The position numbers and the translations under genes were made by a program. This document shows positions 1 through 12,393 of a DNA stretch of 64,000 nucleotides, one piece after another. Within the stretch, counting starts at the first letter, position 1; every line of letters begins with the position of its first letter. Location: positions 372,001 to 436,000 of the forward strand of contig JALQBC010000001.1 of the NCBI GenBank assembly GCA_023375675.1, given 5' to 3'. The DNA is from Cytospora piceicola. Taxonomy: Eukaryota; Ascomycota; Sordariomycetes; Diaporthales; Cytosporaceae. Below the pieces are notes generated by a model. The model was not told the DNA's origin and ran no database searches. It saw only the letters and a list, made by a program, of their open reading frames with translations.

Positions 1-642
1 GAGATGTACATGAACTGCGCCTCCGTCACCCTGACGGGCGGCGGCGTTGGCGGCGGCGCATCGCCGCCGCCGTCGTCGTACTCGTCATACTCGTCCCTGC
101 CGGGCATCTTCGTCGCCAACGTCGGGAACGGGTGCTCGGTCGCCGAGGGCGGCGACGTCGTGTACCCGGACCCGGGCCCGGACGTCGTGGAGCAGAGCAC
201 CAACCCGATCCATCCGGACGGGGACTGCGGCCCGTCGGCGCCGCCGCCCTCGGGTCACGAGCCGGCCGCGGGGCACAATGGGGGGAGGGCGTCTGGGGGC
301 GAGGGCCGCGAGGGCCGCCACGGCCCAGCGGGGTCGCGCCGGCCCGGCGCGCCCGTCGCCGATACTGCTGCTGCTGCTGCTGCTGCTGCTCCGCCCCAAC
401 GGTCCACCCCCGCGGCGGAGAAGCCCAAAGGGCCGCCGCGCCCGGAAGCAGGAGGGGCCGCGGCCCCGATGGTCCTCCCAGGCACGGCCTGCGCCGGCGA
501 GGGGGAATGGCGCTGCCTGCCCGCCGGGGACGCGTTCCAGCGTTGCGCCTCGGGGCAGTGGTCCGTCGTCATGCCGGTGGCTGCCGGCACCAACTGCGTG
601 CCTGGCGTGACGGACGATCTGGAGATTATAGCCGCCCGATGA
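1..642 (+). CDS. AA11-like lytic polysaccharide monooxygenase, 3' end only
   Basis: The reading frame is open from the first base, so this is the C-terminal part of a gene that starts outside the window. The first ~70 residues (EMYMNCASVT, then LPGIFVANVGNGC and VVYPDPGPDV) resemble the end of the catalytic domain of fungal AA11 copper-dependent chitin-active LPMOs. A low-complexity Ala/Pro/Gly linker follows, including an alanine run encoded by a CTG-type triplet repeat around 363-392. The last ~55 residues form a Cys-rich module (CAGEGEWRC, FQRCASGQW, GTNCVPG). It looks like the small X278-type domain that often ends AA11 proteins and is thought to bind chitin. The N-terminal histidine brace is not in the window. 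The family call is from memory of motifs; a different chitin-binding secreted protein is possible. Confidence 0.6.
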   Translation, partial: EMYMNCASVTLTGGGVGGGASPPPSSYSSYSSLPGIFVANVGNGCSVAEGGDVVYPDPGPDVVEQSTNPIHPDGDCGPSAPPPSGHEPAAGHNGGRASGGEGREGRHGPAGSRRPGAPVADTAAAAAAAAPPQRSTPAAEKPKGPPRPEAGGAAAPMVLPGTACAGEGEWRCLPAGDAFQRCASGQWSVVMPVAAGTNCVPGVTDDLEIIAAR

Positions 643-1633
643 AGAAAAGTAGAAGGGGAGAAAAAAAGGGTGGGGGGGGGCTTGACTGTTCCGGCAGTGA
701 TGAGATGCGTCGAGGAGGGCGGGGAGGTCATTGTGGTGCTTTGTCCCAGAGGCGTGGGAAAAAGTCTGCGTGTGCTTAGGTAGGCACAGGGTGGAATCGG
801 CTTGTGTCCTTGAGATCCCACGCTGCGTTATGTTTTAGGTCGAGAGACTTCCAAGGAAAAAGGAAAGGGAGCAAACTCCCCAGTACGGAGAGGTCCTTGA
901 GTGGAGAGTGTACTGCTCTATGAAGATGTAAGTAATTTATCATAACGCGTCGATGGGATTTGTATCGTTCGTGGATCAGTCACCTACTCGTAAGGGATAT
1001 GAGAACGTACATATGCAGTGAGACGATGTAGCAGCAAAGGATGAAGACCCACGACTTATACGTTCCTGTTCGACGACAGCGAGGGCAGACTTCGATGCCC
1101 GGCTGCTGGACATTAGACAGTAGACCAGAGCATATCGACCACATCGACCTCGATAAGTGGCAGTAAAACCATGCCACTACAGCTGACAAAACAATTTCAC
1201 CCGGATCATAAGCGACGGCAGTCCAGTTTCAAAAGTTCAGGAGCGTAAGCCCTTCCTTCAATATTCAGCAAAATAGAACCACGACTCCATTTTCTGTGAT
1301 TTACCTTCCCCCCCTTTCCCCCCCATTCCACCCCTTCCTTTCCTTTCATCCTCCCATCGACCCCCCCCCAACCTCATGCCACGTACAATACAACAAACCG
1401 AGAAGCGGGCACCCACACCAACATGCGTAATACGTACATACATACACTAAAGAAGAAACACTATCATCATCATATGTTGCCTCGCCTGTTGTTGTTGCTG
1501 CTTTTCACCCTCTCCTCTCCTGCCACTCTTGTGGTACTACAGGGATTTGTATCCCCTTCTCGACTTCATATGTAGCCTGTCTGGTTCACGACTACTCTCC
1601 ACGCCTCTCACACGCCTGGGCGACAAGTATTCC
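643..1633. other. Intergenic, tail to tail
   Basis: No credible gene is seen. This is the convergent 3' space between the LPMO and the SNT1-like gene. It holds a C-rich stretch around 1305-1370 and otherwise unremarkable sequence. Short frames at 980-1189 and 1258-1443 have no recognisable content. Confidence 0.6.
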
Positions 1634-4600
1634 CTAATACCTCCTATCCCCCGGGCCCGGGGGATACGCCTCATGAGGCCTCAGCTGCCTGCGCAGGGGG
1701 TCCGCCCGCGGGTCCACCCTAAGATCCGCCTGCTGTTGCTGCTGCTGCTGCGGCGGCGGCGGTGGCGGCCCTCCCCTCAGCTCCCCGCGGAACTCGGCCC
1801 CGAACTCGGGCCGCAGCTCCACCACCTGGTGCCCGCGCGCCCGAGGGTCCATGGCGGCGGCGGCGTACTCGTCGCCCCGGAGCCCCTGCCGCATGCCATC
1901 CCTCATGGCCCGGAGGTCCTCGGCCACCCTCATGTCCCTCTCGCGCAGCTGGCTCTCGCGCAGGTGGCTCTCGCGCATGATCTGGCTCTCGCGCATCTGG
2001 CTCTCCCGAATCTGGCTCTCCCGCATCTGGCTCTCGCGCATCTGGGTCATCTGGGTCATCTGGGTCTCCCGCATCTGGCTCTCGCGCATGATCTGCAGCT
2101 GCTCCGCATAAGCCGCCTGCTGCGCCGCCTGCTGTGATGCCGGCGCCGGGGTGAAGCTCCTAGCCGGCGGCATATCGCGTGGGCCGGGCGTGGCGTAGCG
2201 CGGGTATACCGGGGTCTGTGGCTGCGGGGGCCCTGGTGGTGGACCACTGAGGACTTCTCGTGGTGCTGGAGAGGCGATGTACATGCGCCCCGACATGGAA
2301 CCTGAGTGAGAGTGTTGATGGTGCGGGTGGCCCATGATGCGCGGGTCGCGAGGATCGACAGACATGCGAGGATCACCCGACATCCTGGGGTCAGCAATAG
2401 GTCGTTGGGGTTCGAGCATGGCGGTGTAGCGCTCCTCGCGCGGGTCTCGTGGGGGAACGCTCTCCCGCAGGCCGGCGCGCATGGCATAGGGATCATCTCT
2501 CGGGTCTCTCGCGACACTCTCCCGGAGGCTCATCTGAGGTGGAGGTGCGGACCAGGATGGCTGAGGCGTTTCTCTAACCTGCTGCAGCTTGCTTGGTGCA
2601 CCATGCTGAGATCCCCAAGGCGATTGCGCAGGTAGAGGTGCCTGAGATGCTTTCGGTGGTGGCCATGAAGTTTCCTGTTGAAGCTTCATTGCACTCGGTG
2701 GCTGCCCTTGGGGTGCTGGCCATGCTGTCTCCCGACTTGGTGGAACCGATTCACGGTATTCACGAGGCTCACGGGGATCGCGGGGATCACGGGTCGGCTC
2801 CCTGCCCCTAGGAGCTGCATACTGCATCGAAGGAGACGAAGACATGTGAGACTGGGACACTGGCGCTCCGAAAGGATACGAGGTAGGCTGCTGAGCCTGG
2901 TATACCATCGGAGACTGTTGACTTGGCGAGGGATAGTGATGGGGCGGCTGATGGGGTGATCCAGAAGAGGCAACTTGGTGCTGAGGCCTATACGAAATAC
3001 GATCGTAGTAGTCCTCCCGGGCAGCAGCAAAATCGATGGGAGAGACAATGGTCGACCGAGGAATGCTGACGTGCTGCGACTGCGGAGACTGGGTATGAGG
3101 TGTGCTGTATGGCTTCAGCGGCGGCATGGCCGACTGCACTGGCGTGCGTGAATAGGGAGAGTAGGTCGGCGTGCCCTCTCGCCGCATATACGATGGGCCG
3201 GCTGAGGCCGGCTGACCACGTCCCGACATTGCTTGAGGGGGGGGGCTAGACGACGTCTTGGCACCCCGTGCAACCTCGTCAACCCTCTTTGGAGCCGGTG
3301 GAGGCGACGGCGCTGGTGGATCATCATTAAGCAAAGCCATCAGACTCGACTTCTTAGGCTCAGAAGTTTGTTTGCTCGGAGGACCAGTGACAGATGGCGT
3401 AGGCGAAGGTCGAGAAGGCGACGCGCTGTACGCATTGTCGTAGATGTTCGCCCCGTGCCCACGCGTCGGAGTTTCTGCGTTCGGGTTTGGAACGCGAGGT
3501 GGGACAGAGGTATCCAGCATGCCTAGGTTTGGCACGCGAGCCGGAACGGTATCGTAGTTGTTATTCGACACGCGAGGCGGCTCCATGTTTTGATTCGGCA
3601 TGCGGCGTGAGTCCTCCATGTGGCCCGGATTGGGTCCACGGGCTTCCACGAAGTTGGGATTTGGCACACGGCCGGGCATACTCGAGATCCGGCGTTCATC
3701 GACAGGATGGGACATCATCTGCTGCTCTCTCAAAGTATCCCTCATCGGCTCGCGCTGCTGCATCATCGGGTGAGAAGGCACAGGAGCATAAGCCTGCGGG
3801 TGCGCCTGTGGAGGAGCCGTACTGCGTGGGGGCTCGGGTCGCCGATCAAGAGGCACAGGCTTTGTTGACATGGGCCGTGGTGTCTGTGTTGGTACAAATG
3901 GCTCAAAGTGTGGACCCTGATCAGGTTCCTGCTTGAGGCGTGGGGCCTGCCTCTCGATGAGCCGCGGCTCCTCCTTGGGCTGCAAATCGGCCGGCGGCCT
4001 GCGTTGCCTAGCAGCGGCGCCGAGTATGTTCAGGTGCGCATCATATTCAGGAGCTGCAAAACCAGCACGGGCAGGGCCCGCTTGGGAAGGCAGCACTGGC
4101 TGCTCCGGGGCTTGGGACACAGGAGCCGTCTTCAAAGAGTGGCGCATAGCTTGCTGCTGGGTATGAATGGGTTCTGGCTCTCTCTCGGAAGGATATGCCG
4201 AGGAGGCCCTGACGTGCCGACCAACAGGCTCCATGGACTGGGTCGTAGGTTGCGATGAAACCAAGGGTTTCCGCTCCGGTTGCTCCACGCGTTCCACTCT
4301 TTCCGCCAATGGCAGCTGGCCCATAACGGCCTGCTGCCGCGACTGTTGGGGACCAGGCGCCTGAGCGATCGCCACAGGAATACGGCCATTGAAGGAATTC
4401 GATTGCTCTCGTTGGGCATTTTGCTTTTCGGCCTTGGAAGCGGCGACATCATCTGCAGTGTCCACCGAGGGGGCACGCCGATGTGTGCCAAAGTCAGATC
4501 TCTTGTTCCTTGGCCCAGCAGTAGGTGTTGGTGGAAGTGGTAGTTTCTCTCCTCGTGACAACTTCTCGTCCGCTTCAGACACGATTTGCGACCATTCAGG

Positions 4601-7600
4601 ATTCTCGCGCTCCTTACGCGTGTAGAAATTCTTTACCTGTATTCATGTTTTAGCGGACACACTGACAAATCCCACTGGCAAGGAGAATACTAACCATCAC
4701 GGCGGTCTTCGTAGTCATATGCTGCGCGATACTCTGCCAATTCGTGCCAAAACTCCTAAGCAGCTGCGGGAAGTCTGACAGCTCCGCCACGCTCCAGTAG
4801 CTCGTAGCCTGTGTCACGGGGGTAGCCCGACCGCCCCGCTCCGGCGGTTCGACTGTGCTGCGCGCTGAGTTGGTCGGGTGGCCAAACTCAAAGGTGGCAA
4901 CTTGCGACTGCGGTGGCATCACAGGCTCGGGCCGCAGCGACGGAGGTGCCATCACGTCTACGATTGCGTTGTTCGCAGACGAGGGGGGCTTCTCGGCCGG
5001 GCTCGCGACATGTCCTGGTGCGGGTACTATTGATGGCGGAAGGGCGGGCATTGGCGACGCACGAGCTGTATCGAAGGAAAGGGGTGTCCGGCCCATATCG
5101 GCGGTAGGGTGCTGCGAAGGCAATAGCTCCGGTACCGGGACCTTGGAGCTGGACCGTGACCGGGCTCCCTTGGTCACACCGTGTGGTGTCGGGGCCAGAA
5201 CCTGTGGGGTTTTGGGATGTTTCGGCTCTTTATCCTTTGGGACACGTTTCCTGCGTGGTGGCTTGTCCACCTTCTCCGCACCGCTGTCCGCTTTGGATCC
5301 GCCGCCTCTACGCCCACTTGGCGTAGCTACCGGTGTACCCTCCGCAGACTCGGCCTGAGGTCTCTCGAAGTCCCAAGTAGGAGCAGCCGCGCGGCGAGGT
5401 CGACGCCTCTCGCCGTTCTCCCCCGTTTCCGTGGGCTCCTCCTGCGTCTCATCGGGGTTACCAAGCTCCGAGACGAGGGCACTAGACCGCGCCTTGTTGG
5501 TTTTCCTGGTCTTCTTCTTCTTGGGTTGTCTCTTGAGCTTCTCTTTGAGCTTGAGTTCTCTCTTCTTGATGTAGTAGTACTGAATACACGAGTGGTAGTC
5601 GCGATCTGGAATCCTGTCCGCGATCCTTCCCCATTGCTTGGGAAACTCGAGATAGGCTTTCTCAAACAGCTCGGCCTCCTCCGGGGTAAAGTTGGCCGTG
5701 GGCGGCAGGACCTGCCAGTTGGCGATGAGCTTCTCCGGATCGAGGAAGCCCGAGCGATCATAATATAGCTCCTTTTCACGGTCCTCCTTGGTCCAGTACA
5801 TGTCCGGTATGACGGCCTCGCACGAGCCAGGATGTTTGAGTTTCTCAGCCCTCGTCTCCCGCTCCTCTTTTTCTCTGGCCTCGAGCAGAGACTGCGCCAT
5901 GATACGTTCCATGTCGCGCTCCGTTGCGAATCGGCCAGCACGGCGGCCCTCTGGCTTTGCTTCAGGGCCAATGACATAACCCGCGTACCCATCGGCCGGT
6001 ATATTGGCCTTGTTGAATGCATCGCGGCTCTTGATGGCGACAGGATCGTTAGAGAGGGTGAAGCGCAGGTACTCATCGTAGTTTCTGGCATACTCCTGCT
6101 GCTTCACCTGTTGTTCGGACTTCACAAACATGCTATTACCCTGAAGTATACGCGAAATGAAAGCCTCGACTTCAGGGTTATGCTCCATAGACGACATCGC
6201 TTGCCTGCTCTTCGTCCAAGGCTTTGTATCGTAGTATGGCAATTCCTCCATGGGCGGTGTCCGGATGGAAGGGCGAACCAGCTCCAGCGCTACAGAATAC
6301 CCCTCGACATCGGTCTCATCCTCTTCCTCAACCGGAGTAGGGCTATTATCGGCCGTGGCGGGCGGTTCAACTCGAGATGGTAGCAAGTGTTGCAGGTGTT
6401 CATTGTGGGATGAGACGCCGTTGGGCACGGACCCGGCCTCGGACATGACTGCGTCCAACGCATTCATCGGCGCGTCTTCCATCATGACGTCCCCTCGTTC
6501 TTCGTGAGGCTCAGGATACTCGACGGTCGGTATCGGCACGTGGGCAGTGTCCACGTCCATCTCCTCTACCTTGGGCTGAGGCTCAGGCATGGCGGCTTCT
6601 GCCGGTGGAGCAGGCTCGACCACCTCATCATCAAGATCACCATCAGCATCCTGATTTTCATCATGAACCGGTGGCGCAGGAACCTGTTCCGTTTCGGCCT
6701 TTACTGTCTCGACAACCGCGATCTTCTCAGGTTCCGGGGTGGCCTCCTTCAGTGGCGGCAACACCAGGCCCTCGGGAATCGAGCCGAGAACACTCGCCCA
6801 GCCTTCCTTACCCGTCACGACCGTCACCATAGCCTCGTGCTTCATATTCGCATACCGGATCATTATGTCCGTCGGCACGGCATTGTTCGCATTGTCCAGT
6901 TTCTGCAGCTCAGAGTCTGCCTTCGTGATCTCCGAGTCGAAATAATCGTTCATCTCTTCATCGTCGTCCGAATCGGATGATTGGTCCACGGTGGGAATCG
7001 TCGCGACCCTGGGCGGGAAGGAAAGGTGCACCCCGGTAGCGTGGGTGCGACTCTTTTTCTTAGGCGGCTCTCCTTCAATGATTTCCCCATCTTCCTGCGC
7101 TGAGGAATCCTGCTCGGCTTGTTGATCGCTTGGGATCGTCACAGTCGGGCTTACTGTCTTGACAGCAGTCGGTGAGATCGCAGAAACGACACTGGCGCGG
7201 TCTGAGTTTTCGGTCCCTGCCGTCTTGTGCTCGGGAAATCTCCATGGTGCTCGTAAGTCGCGATCGATTGAGGTTCGTGCGGATTGGGTGCCACGTTCAA
7301 TCCTTCCGTCGTCTGGTTCGGGGATAGTCAAAGGACGCAGCTTGTTGTCTGGGCCAGGTCGCTCCGACTCGGCACCCGTACCACTACTTCGGGGCCGTTG
7401 TGGTTCGTCGTTCGGGCGGCTTGAATAAGGGTCGGGTCGTGAACCGAAGGGCCGAGACGGCTGGGGCAAGGCAAAGCTCTGGGATCGGTTGGTCTTGGGG
7501 GACTCTGGCGCCTTGATGCCCTTGTTTCCAACTAGCGCAGGGTTAATCCACTGTTTACTAGACGGGCGTGGCGCTTTCTGGAGCTGCATTCCACGCGGAC

Positions 7601-8984
7601 CAGTCGGTATGGTAGGGCTGATAGGGTTTGACGGCCCCGAGGGTGGTGCCCATTGATCGCCAGCAGGCTGTCCCGAAGAAACAGGCCGGTCTTGACGGTC
7701 TTCGGTGAACGCCCGGGGTGCCGTAGGTGGTGCTTTAGAAGAAATGTCAGATGTGGGCGGAGGGCGAAGGGGTGCGGTACCAAATGCCGGGGCAACAGGG
7801 GCGAGAGGTGGTGTGATCGGCTTACCCGTCGGGGTGGTTTGTGGCTCGTTGGCCACAGAACCTTGTCGGTCGATGCGCGGGCGAACGTTGCGGTCGACGG
7901 CGTCGCGAGGATCTCGGAGATCTCGAGGATCGCGGGGTGGTTCCCGAAGAGGTGGTTCACGGTCATCCCTGATAAGATCACGAGGCCGCATGTCCGTATC
8001 CATATTGTTGCTGCTGCCGCCGTTGTTGTTGTTGTTGTTATTGTTGCTGTTACCGTTGTTGTTACCGTTGTTGTTACTGTTGTTGTAACGATGGGCATCA
8101 CGATCATCCCTCTCGCGTGGGGGGCCCCAACGGCCCTCCTGTGATCGACTCCTAAAACGATCAGACCGGTCATCATAAAAGGGAGGACGCCCACGGCCAC
8201 GGTCCCAGTCTCCCCGGCCTCGTCCACCTCGACCACGGTATCCGCTGCCACGATATGACTGAGCCGCAAAGGGAGGGTCTGAGGACGACGACCCCGCGCT
8301 AAGAGGACCTCCGTCTCTTGAACCGCGTCCAGCTCTGTCGGCCTCCACGCCTATCTGCAGATCACGGTCTCGGAAGTCCCTGCCAGGTGGCGACCTCCTC
8401 GGCCCTGGTGATGGACGTCTTCCTCCCCTGAAGCTGTCCCTGTCGCGATCCCGCCAGTCTCGATCACGTTCCCTACTACGGTCGTCTCGGAAAGGTAGGG
8501 GGTCCTCGCGTCTGTCTCTAAAGTCTCGGTCTCGTCCGCGATCCCGACTGTCATCTCGCCAGCCCCTGCCGCGCCCGCGACCTCTTCCCCTGAACTCGCC
8601 GGAAAAACCGCCACGTGGACCACTCGGGGGGTCAAGGTAGGCCTTGGGGGCGCGCGGGGGCTCGCGACCTGTTAACGGGTCGCGAAAGGTGTCTCGGTTG
8701 GACTGGAAGGCGGAGGCATTCGTCCTCGACTCGGCGGAGGTTCGTCGGCGGTCGCCATCGCTGTACTGAGAAGCTCGGTCGGTGAGTCTGTCGGGCGACC
8801 TGTCCCTGGGGGATCGCGAGCGGCGGTCCTCGTAGCGAGGGTTGTATCTGGACCTGTAGTCATATTGAGCATGATAGACATCATCTGGGTATATGTCTGT
8901 ATTCGTATTTAGAGGCGGCGGCCTCGGTACAGAGGGCCGGGGACCGTCATAACCTCGGCCGGGTCGATAATGATTCGGCCGCAT
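1634..8984 (-). CDS. snt1: SNT1-like double-SANT corepressor (Set3 complex type)
   Basis: Two exons, 8984..4695 and 4636..1634, encode about 2,430 residues. The 58-nt intron (4637-4694) has a GTTAGT donor and an ACAG acceptor and falls inside the second SANT domain, restoring AVM|VKNFYTRKE. The start is the ATG at 8984 (MRPNHYRPGRGYDG); longer frames begin in leader sequence. Residues 1-~550 are Arg/Asp/Gly/Pro-rich with an Asn run near residue 310. A first SANT domain lies near residue 1095 (FTPEEAELFEKAYLEFPKQW), followed by a Lys-rich stretch. The second lies near 1395-1440 (YWSVAELSDFPQLLRSFGTN). The paired SANT layout matches fungal Snt1/SMRT-like scaffolds of the Set3 histone deacetylase complex in the nucleus. 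The ~1,000-residue C-terminal tail is disordered, with poly-Gln, poly-Pro and an MRESQ repeat block. Family assignment is fairly secure; complex membership is inferred. Confidence 0.75.
1940..2095 (-). repeat. In-gene MRESQ-type repeat
   Basis: Within the SNT1-like tail, around residues 2280-2330, the short unit MRESQ (with variants IRESQ, LRESQ, MRETQ and MTQ) is repeated about ten times without interruption. The DNA shows the same 15-base periodicity (TCTGGCTCTCGCGCA and variants), so this is an expanded coding minisatellite. The encoded segment is charged and probably helical. It is the only clearly periodic part of the tail. Confidence 0.85.
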
Positions 8985-11189
8985 GTTTGAGGATGTGTTG
9001 CCATCTAGAGCTAGGCAAGACAAGGGGGTGGGTGTGTGGGTGTGTTTCTGTAAAGAAAAAGGTTGAAGAGTAGGGGCTCGGGCCTGGTGGGCCGAACACA
9101 CCAGACAACAAAGACGAAGACCGCCTAGGTAGGGATTTGTTTTCCCCCAAGGTGGGTATGGTGATGCGACGATGCGGTGATGGCGCTGGTGTGTGTATGT
9201 GTGTGTGTGTGTGTATGTATGGATGTGTTTGGTGGGGGCAGATGGGGTGGTGGATGATGATGCTGGTGGTGGTGATGATGATGATGATGATGATGATGAA
9301 GAAGACCAGCCTACATGTCTCCAGAGGGCAGTTTTCGCCCCTGATCCGGTCGTTCGCTAGATCTCTGCAGACAGGGTGCGCATTTCGAGAATTTTGGACT
9401 TTCGACGGTGCAGTGGGGTCAGACAAGCGGCTCCCGAAGCCAAACTTGTTGATGTCGAATTCTTGATTCAGAGGGTGAAGAGTGTTCTGGCACGAGGACC
9501 CAAACACCTGACTTGGTACAGTCTTTGAGGTTTGGAGGGAGTCAGAAACCAAGAAAGGGTGGAACAGAAAGTGATGTGTACACAGCTGGATAGACGGATC
9601 CCGCTTGGCCGAAAGGAGGCCGAGGAAGGGCTAGAAGGTGGCTAAAGGGATCAAGGAGAGGTAGAGAATGACGACGACGGTGTTGGAAGGGTTGCTAGGT
9701 GGACAGGTGGTCGCAATGTGGTGGTTCTGGTGGTTCTGGTGGTTCTGCGGGTGTACCGTTTGAGTCGTGAAGGAGGATCTCGAAGTCTTCGAGGTCGTCA
9801 AACCAGCATGTTTTAGCGCCCCTTCCTTCAACAGCCGCAGATTCCCAGAGTGTTTGTTTCCCAGAGTGCGTGCGTGCCCAGAGCGCCAAGCAGGTACTCA
9901 GAGCAGGTACCTACCTAGGTACCTACCTAGGTACCTAGGCTAGATACCTAGGTATCTAGATACTTACGGTAAGTACCTAGGTACATAGAAGAAAGAAAGA
10001 AGTAAGGTGCCTGCCCAATGTATCTAGGTACCTAAGGCATCTAGCCTATCTCAGCCTATCCCAGGCTCTCATCCCAGGCCCATCCCGGGCCATCCCAGCT
10101 CATCCCAGCTCATCCCAAGCCTATCCCGGTCCGTCTTTGGCTTCCAAGGTTGTTTGTCCGTGTGTTCTGCAGGGTGAACCGGCAGGACTGGCAGGCTCGC
10201 AGGCTCTCAGGCAGGCAGGCAGGGCAGGCAGGTGCCACGGTGCACCAGCCGCATGGCGCTAATCCGCGCCAGATCGGACTACAGCTAGGTTTGGCTTAGC
10301 TCCAAGCACATTCGTCCAAGTCGTTCCCGGTCATGTATCTCCGTACCTCCGTGTAGAAAAGTACGGAGTGACGGAGTACAAACAACCTTGGAAACCACGG
10401 ATTACAGATTATACCCGGCCGTACCGATTGCCGCGCGCCCGCAGGACTGCAGGACTGCAGGTTTTCGAGGTACCTCGGTATTTCAAGGAACATACCAGGG
10501 TGCTTCAAAATTACCGGCACCTACTGTGTAAAGCTACTTGCCTACCTGGGTACCTATACTGCACTAGGTACTATCCCATATACTGCCCTAGGTAGGTCTC
10601 AGGCTTGTTGGCTTCAGGCTTGATAGGGGATTAATCACCTGTCACCCCAGAGTTCCAGGGGGTTGATTAACTGTAAAGTAGAGGGTGGGGGTGCACGTGC
10701 ATACAGCAACAACCATCCCTCCCGTCCGCCAAACTACCCGAAGTACTACCTTAGGTAATGTACATATAGATAGTACATGTTACTTGTACATCTTACATCG
10801 ATGCTATAATTCGAGATGACATGAACACGGCACACATCAACAATTCCAGATTGCCCATGCCTGATGATATCGCATACAGTACATAGAGAGACGACATCAC
10901 TTTTGTAGACCTAAATACAAATCATCTTGGCCTTCAAAGTCGACAAGAAACGAGCCATGCCAGTCAGTCATCACCAATGAACCGCTTTTAACCATGTGAA
11001 ATTTTCAAAACATCATCCGTTCGTCTCTACTTTGCCTCACATAAAGCAAGGCCTCCACACCTTCTTTACATAAACATACATATACAGACTCAAATACCCA
11101 TATTGCAAACATTGGAACATACCAAAAACAGGTAGCTGCCTCCCTCTATTTCATCATCCGTCGCGCTCCTTTCAACACATATACTTCCA

Positions 11190-11220
<31 letters not shown>
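8985..11220. other. Divergent promoter region, repeat-rich
   Basis: About 2.2 kb separate the divergent SNT1-like and deoxyhypusine synthase genes. Contents are a TG run (9189-9217), a GAT-type run (9273-9299), dense CCTAGGTA/TACCTAGG motifs (9903-9985, 10020-10035, 10563-10592), a tract of degenerate CATCCCAGCT decamers (10055-10135) and AGGC repeats (10190-10225). An E-box-like GTGCACGTGC lies near 10690. No gene is seen. Small frames here are low complexity. Confidence 0.6.
11189..11220 (+). repeat. (CA)n run abutting a start codon
   Basis: An uninterrupted CA dinucleotide tract of about 16 units ends at the base before the ATG of the deoxyhypusine synthase gene. It therefore forms the last ~32 nt of the 5' leader, or of the promoter if transcription starts closer. 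Confidence 0.9.
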
Positions 11221-11222
<2 letters not shown>

Positions 11223-12393
11223 GTCATCAGGCCCAGCCGCCCCCTCCACGGCAAAGGATGCCGTCCTCGTCCAGTCCGAGGCGATGCCCGAGGGCTCCCA
11301 GAAGGTCGAGGAGCTCGACTTCAACAAGCTCAAGGGCCGGCCCATCACGGCCGACGACCTGCTGCAGGGCATGAAGCACATGGGCTTCCAGGCCTCGTCC
11401 ATGTGCGAGGCCGTGCGCATCATCAACGACATGCGCGCGTGGCGCGACCCGGACGCGGGGGCCGCCGCCGCCGCCGCCGGCGACAACGAGGACGGCGAGG
11501 ACAAGACGGACAAGACGGACGACAGGACCACCATCTTCCTCGGCTACACCTCCAACCTCATCTCGTCGGGCCTGCGCGGCGTCCTGCGCTACCTCGTCGA
11601 GCACAGGCACGTCTCGGCCGTCGTCACCACCGCCGGCGGCATCGAGGAGGACTTCATCAAGTGCCTGGGCGACACGTACATGTCCCCGGGGGGCTTCAGC
11701 GCCGTGGGCAAGGACCTGCGCGCCCGGGGCATGAACCGCATCGGGAACCTGGTCGTGCCCAACTCCAACTACTGCGCCTTCGAGGACTGGGTCGTGCCCA
11801 TCATGGACAGCATGTTCGAGGAGCAGGAGGCCAGCAAGGCCGAGGGGAGGCACCTCGACCCCTGGGGGCGCGAGGTCGAGGGGGAGCTGCACTGGACGCC
11901 CTCCAAGGTCATCCACAGGCTCGGCCGGGAGATCGACAACGAGTCGTCCGTGTACTACTGGGCGTGGAAGAACGAGATCCCCGTCTTCTGCCCGGCCCTG
12001 ACCGACGGCAGCCTCGGCGACATGCTCTACTTCCACTCGTTCAAGACGTCCCCCCGGCAGCTCCGGGTCGACATCGTCGAGGACATCCGGCGCATCAACA
12101 CCATCGCGGTGCGGGCCAAGAGGGCGGGCATGATCATCCTGGGGGGGGGCATCGTGAAGCACCACATCGCCAACGCCTGCCTGATGAGGAACGGCGCCGA
12201 GTCGGCCGTGTACATCAACACCGCCCAGGAGTTCGACGGGAGCGACGCCGGCGCGAGGCCGGACGAGGCCGTCAGCTGGGGCAAGATCAAGGCCGGTGCG
12301 GACAGCGTCAAGGTGTACATGGAGGCTACGGCTGCCTTCCCATTCATCGTAGCCAACACTTTCGCAAAAGATGATGCGGTGGACAACGCATGA
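11221..12393 (+). CDS. DYS1: Deoxyhypusine synthase
   Basis: Single exon, 390 residues. The enzyme transfers the 4-aminobutyl group of spermidine, in an NAD-dependent reaction, to one lysine of translation factor eIF5A. This is the first step of hypusine formation in the cytosol. Family motifs are clear: [20 protein letters not shown] near residue 105, [13 protein letters not shown], the NYCAFEDWV segment, [34 protein letters not shown], and the active-site segment [14 protein letters not shown]. In the last, Lys355 aligns with the lysine that forms the enzyme-imine intermediate. An Ala/Asp/Lys-rich insert at residues ~75-100 is a fungal low-complexity loop. The start follows directly on a CA repeat. 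Length fits the family and no intron is needed. Confidence 0.95.
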
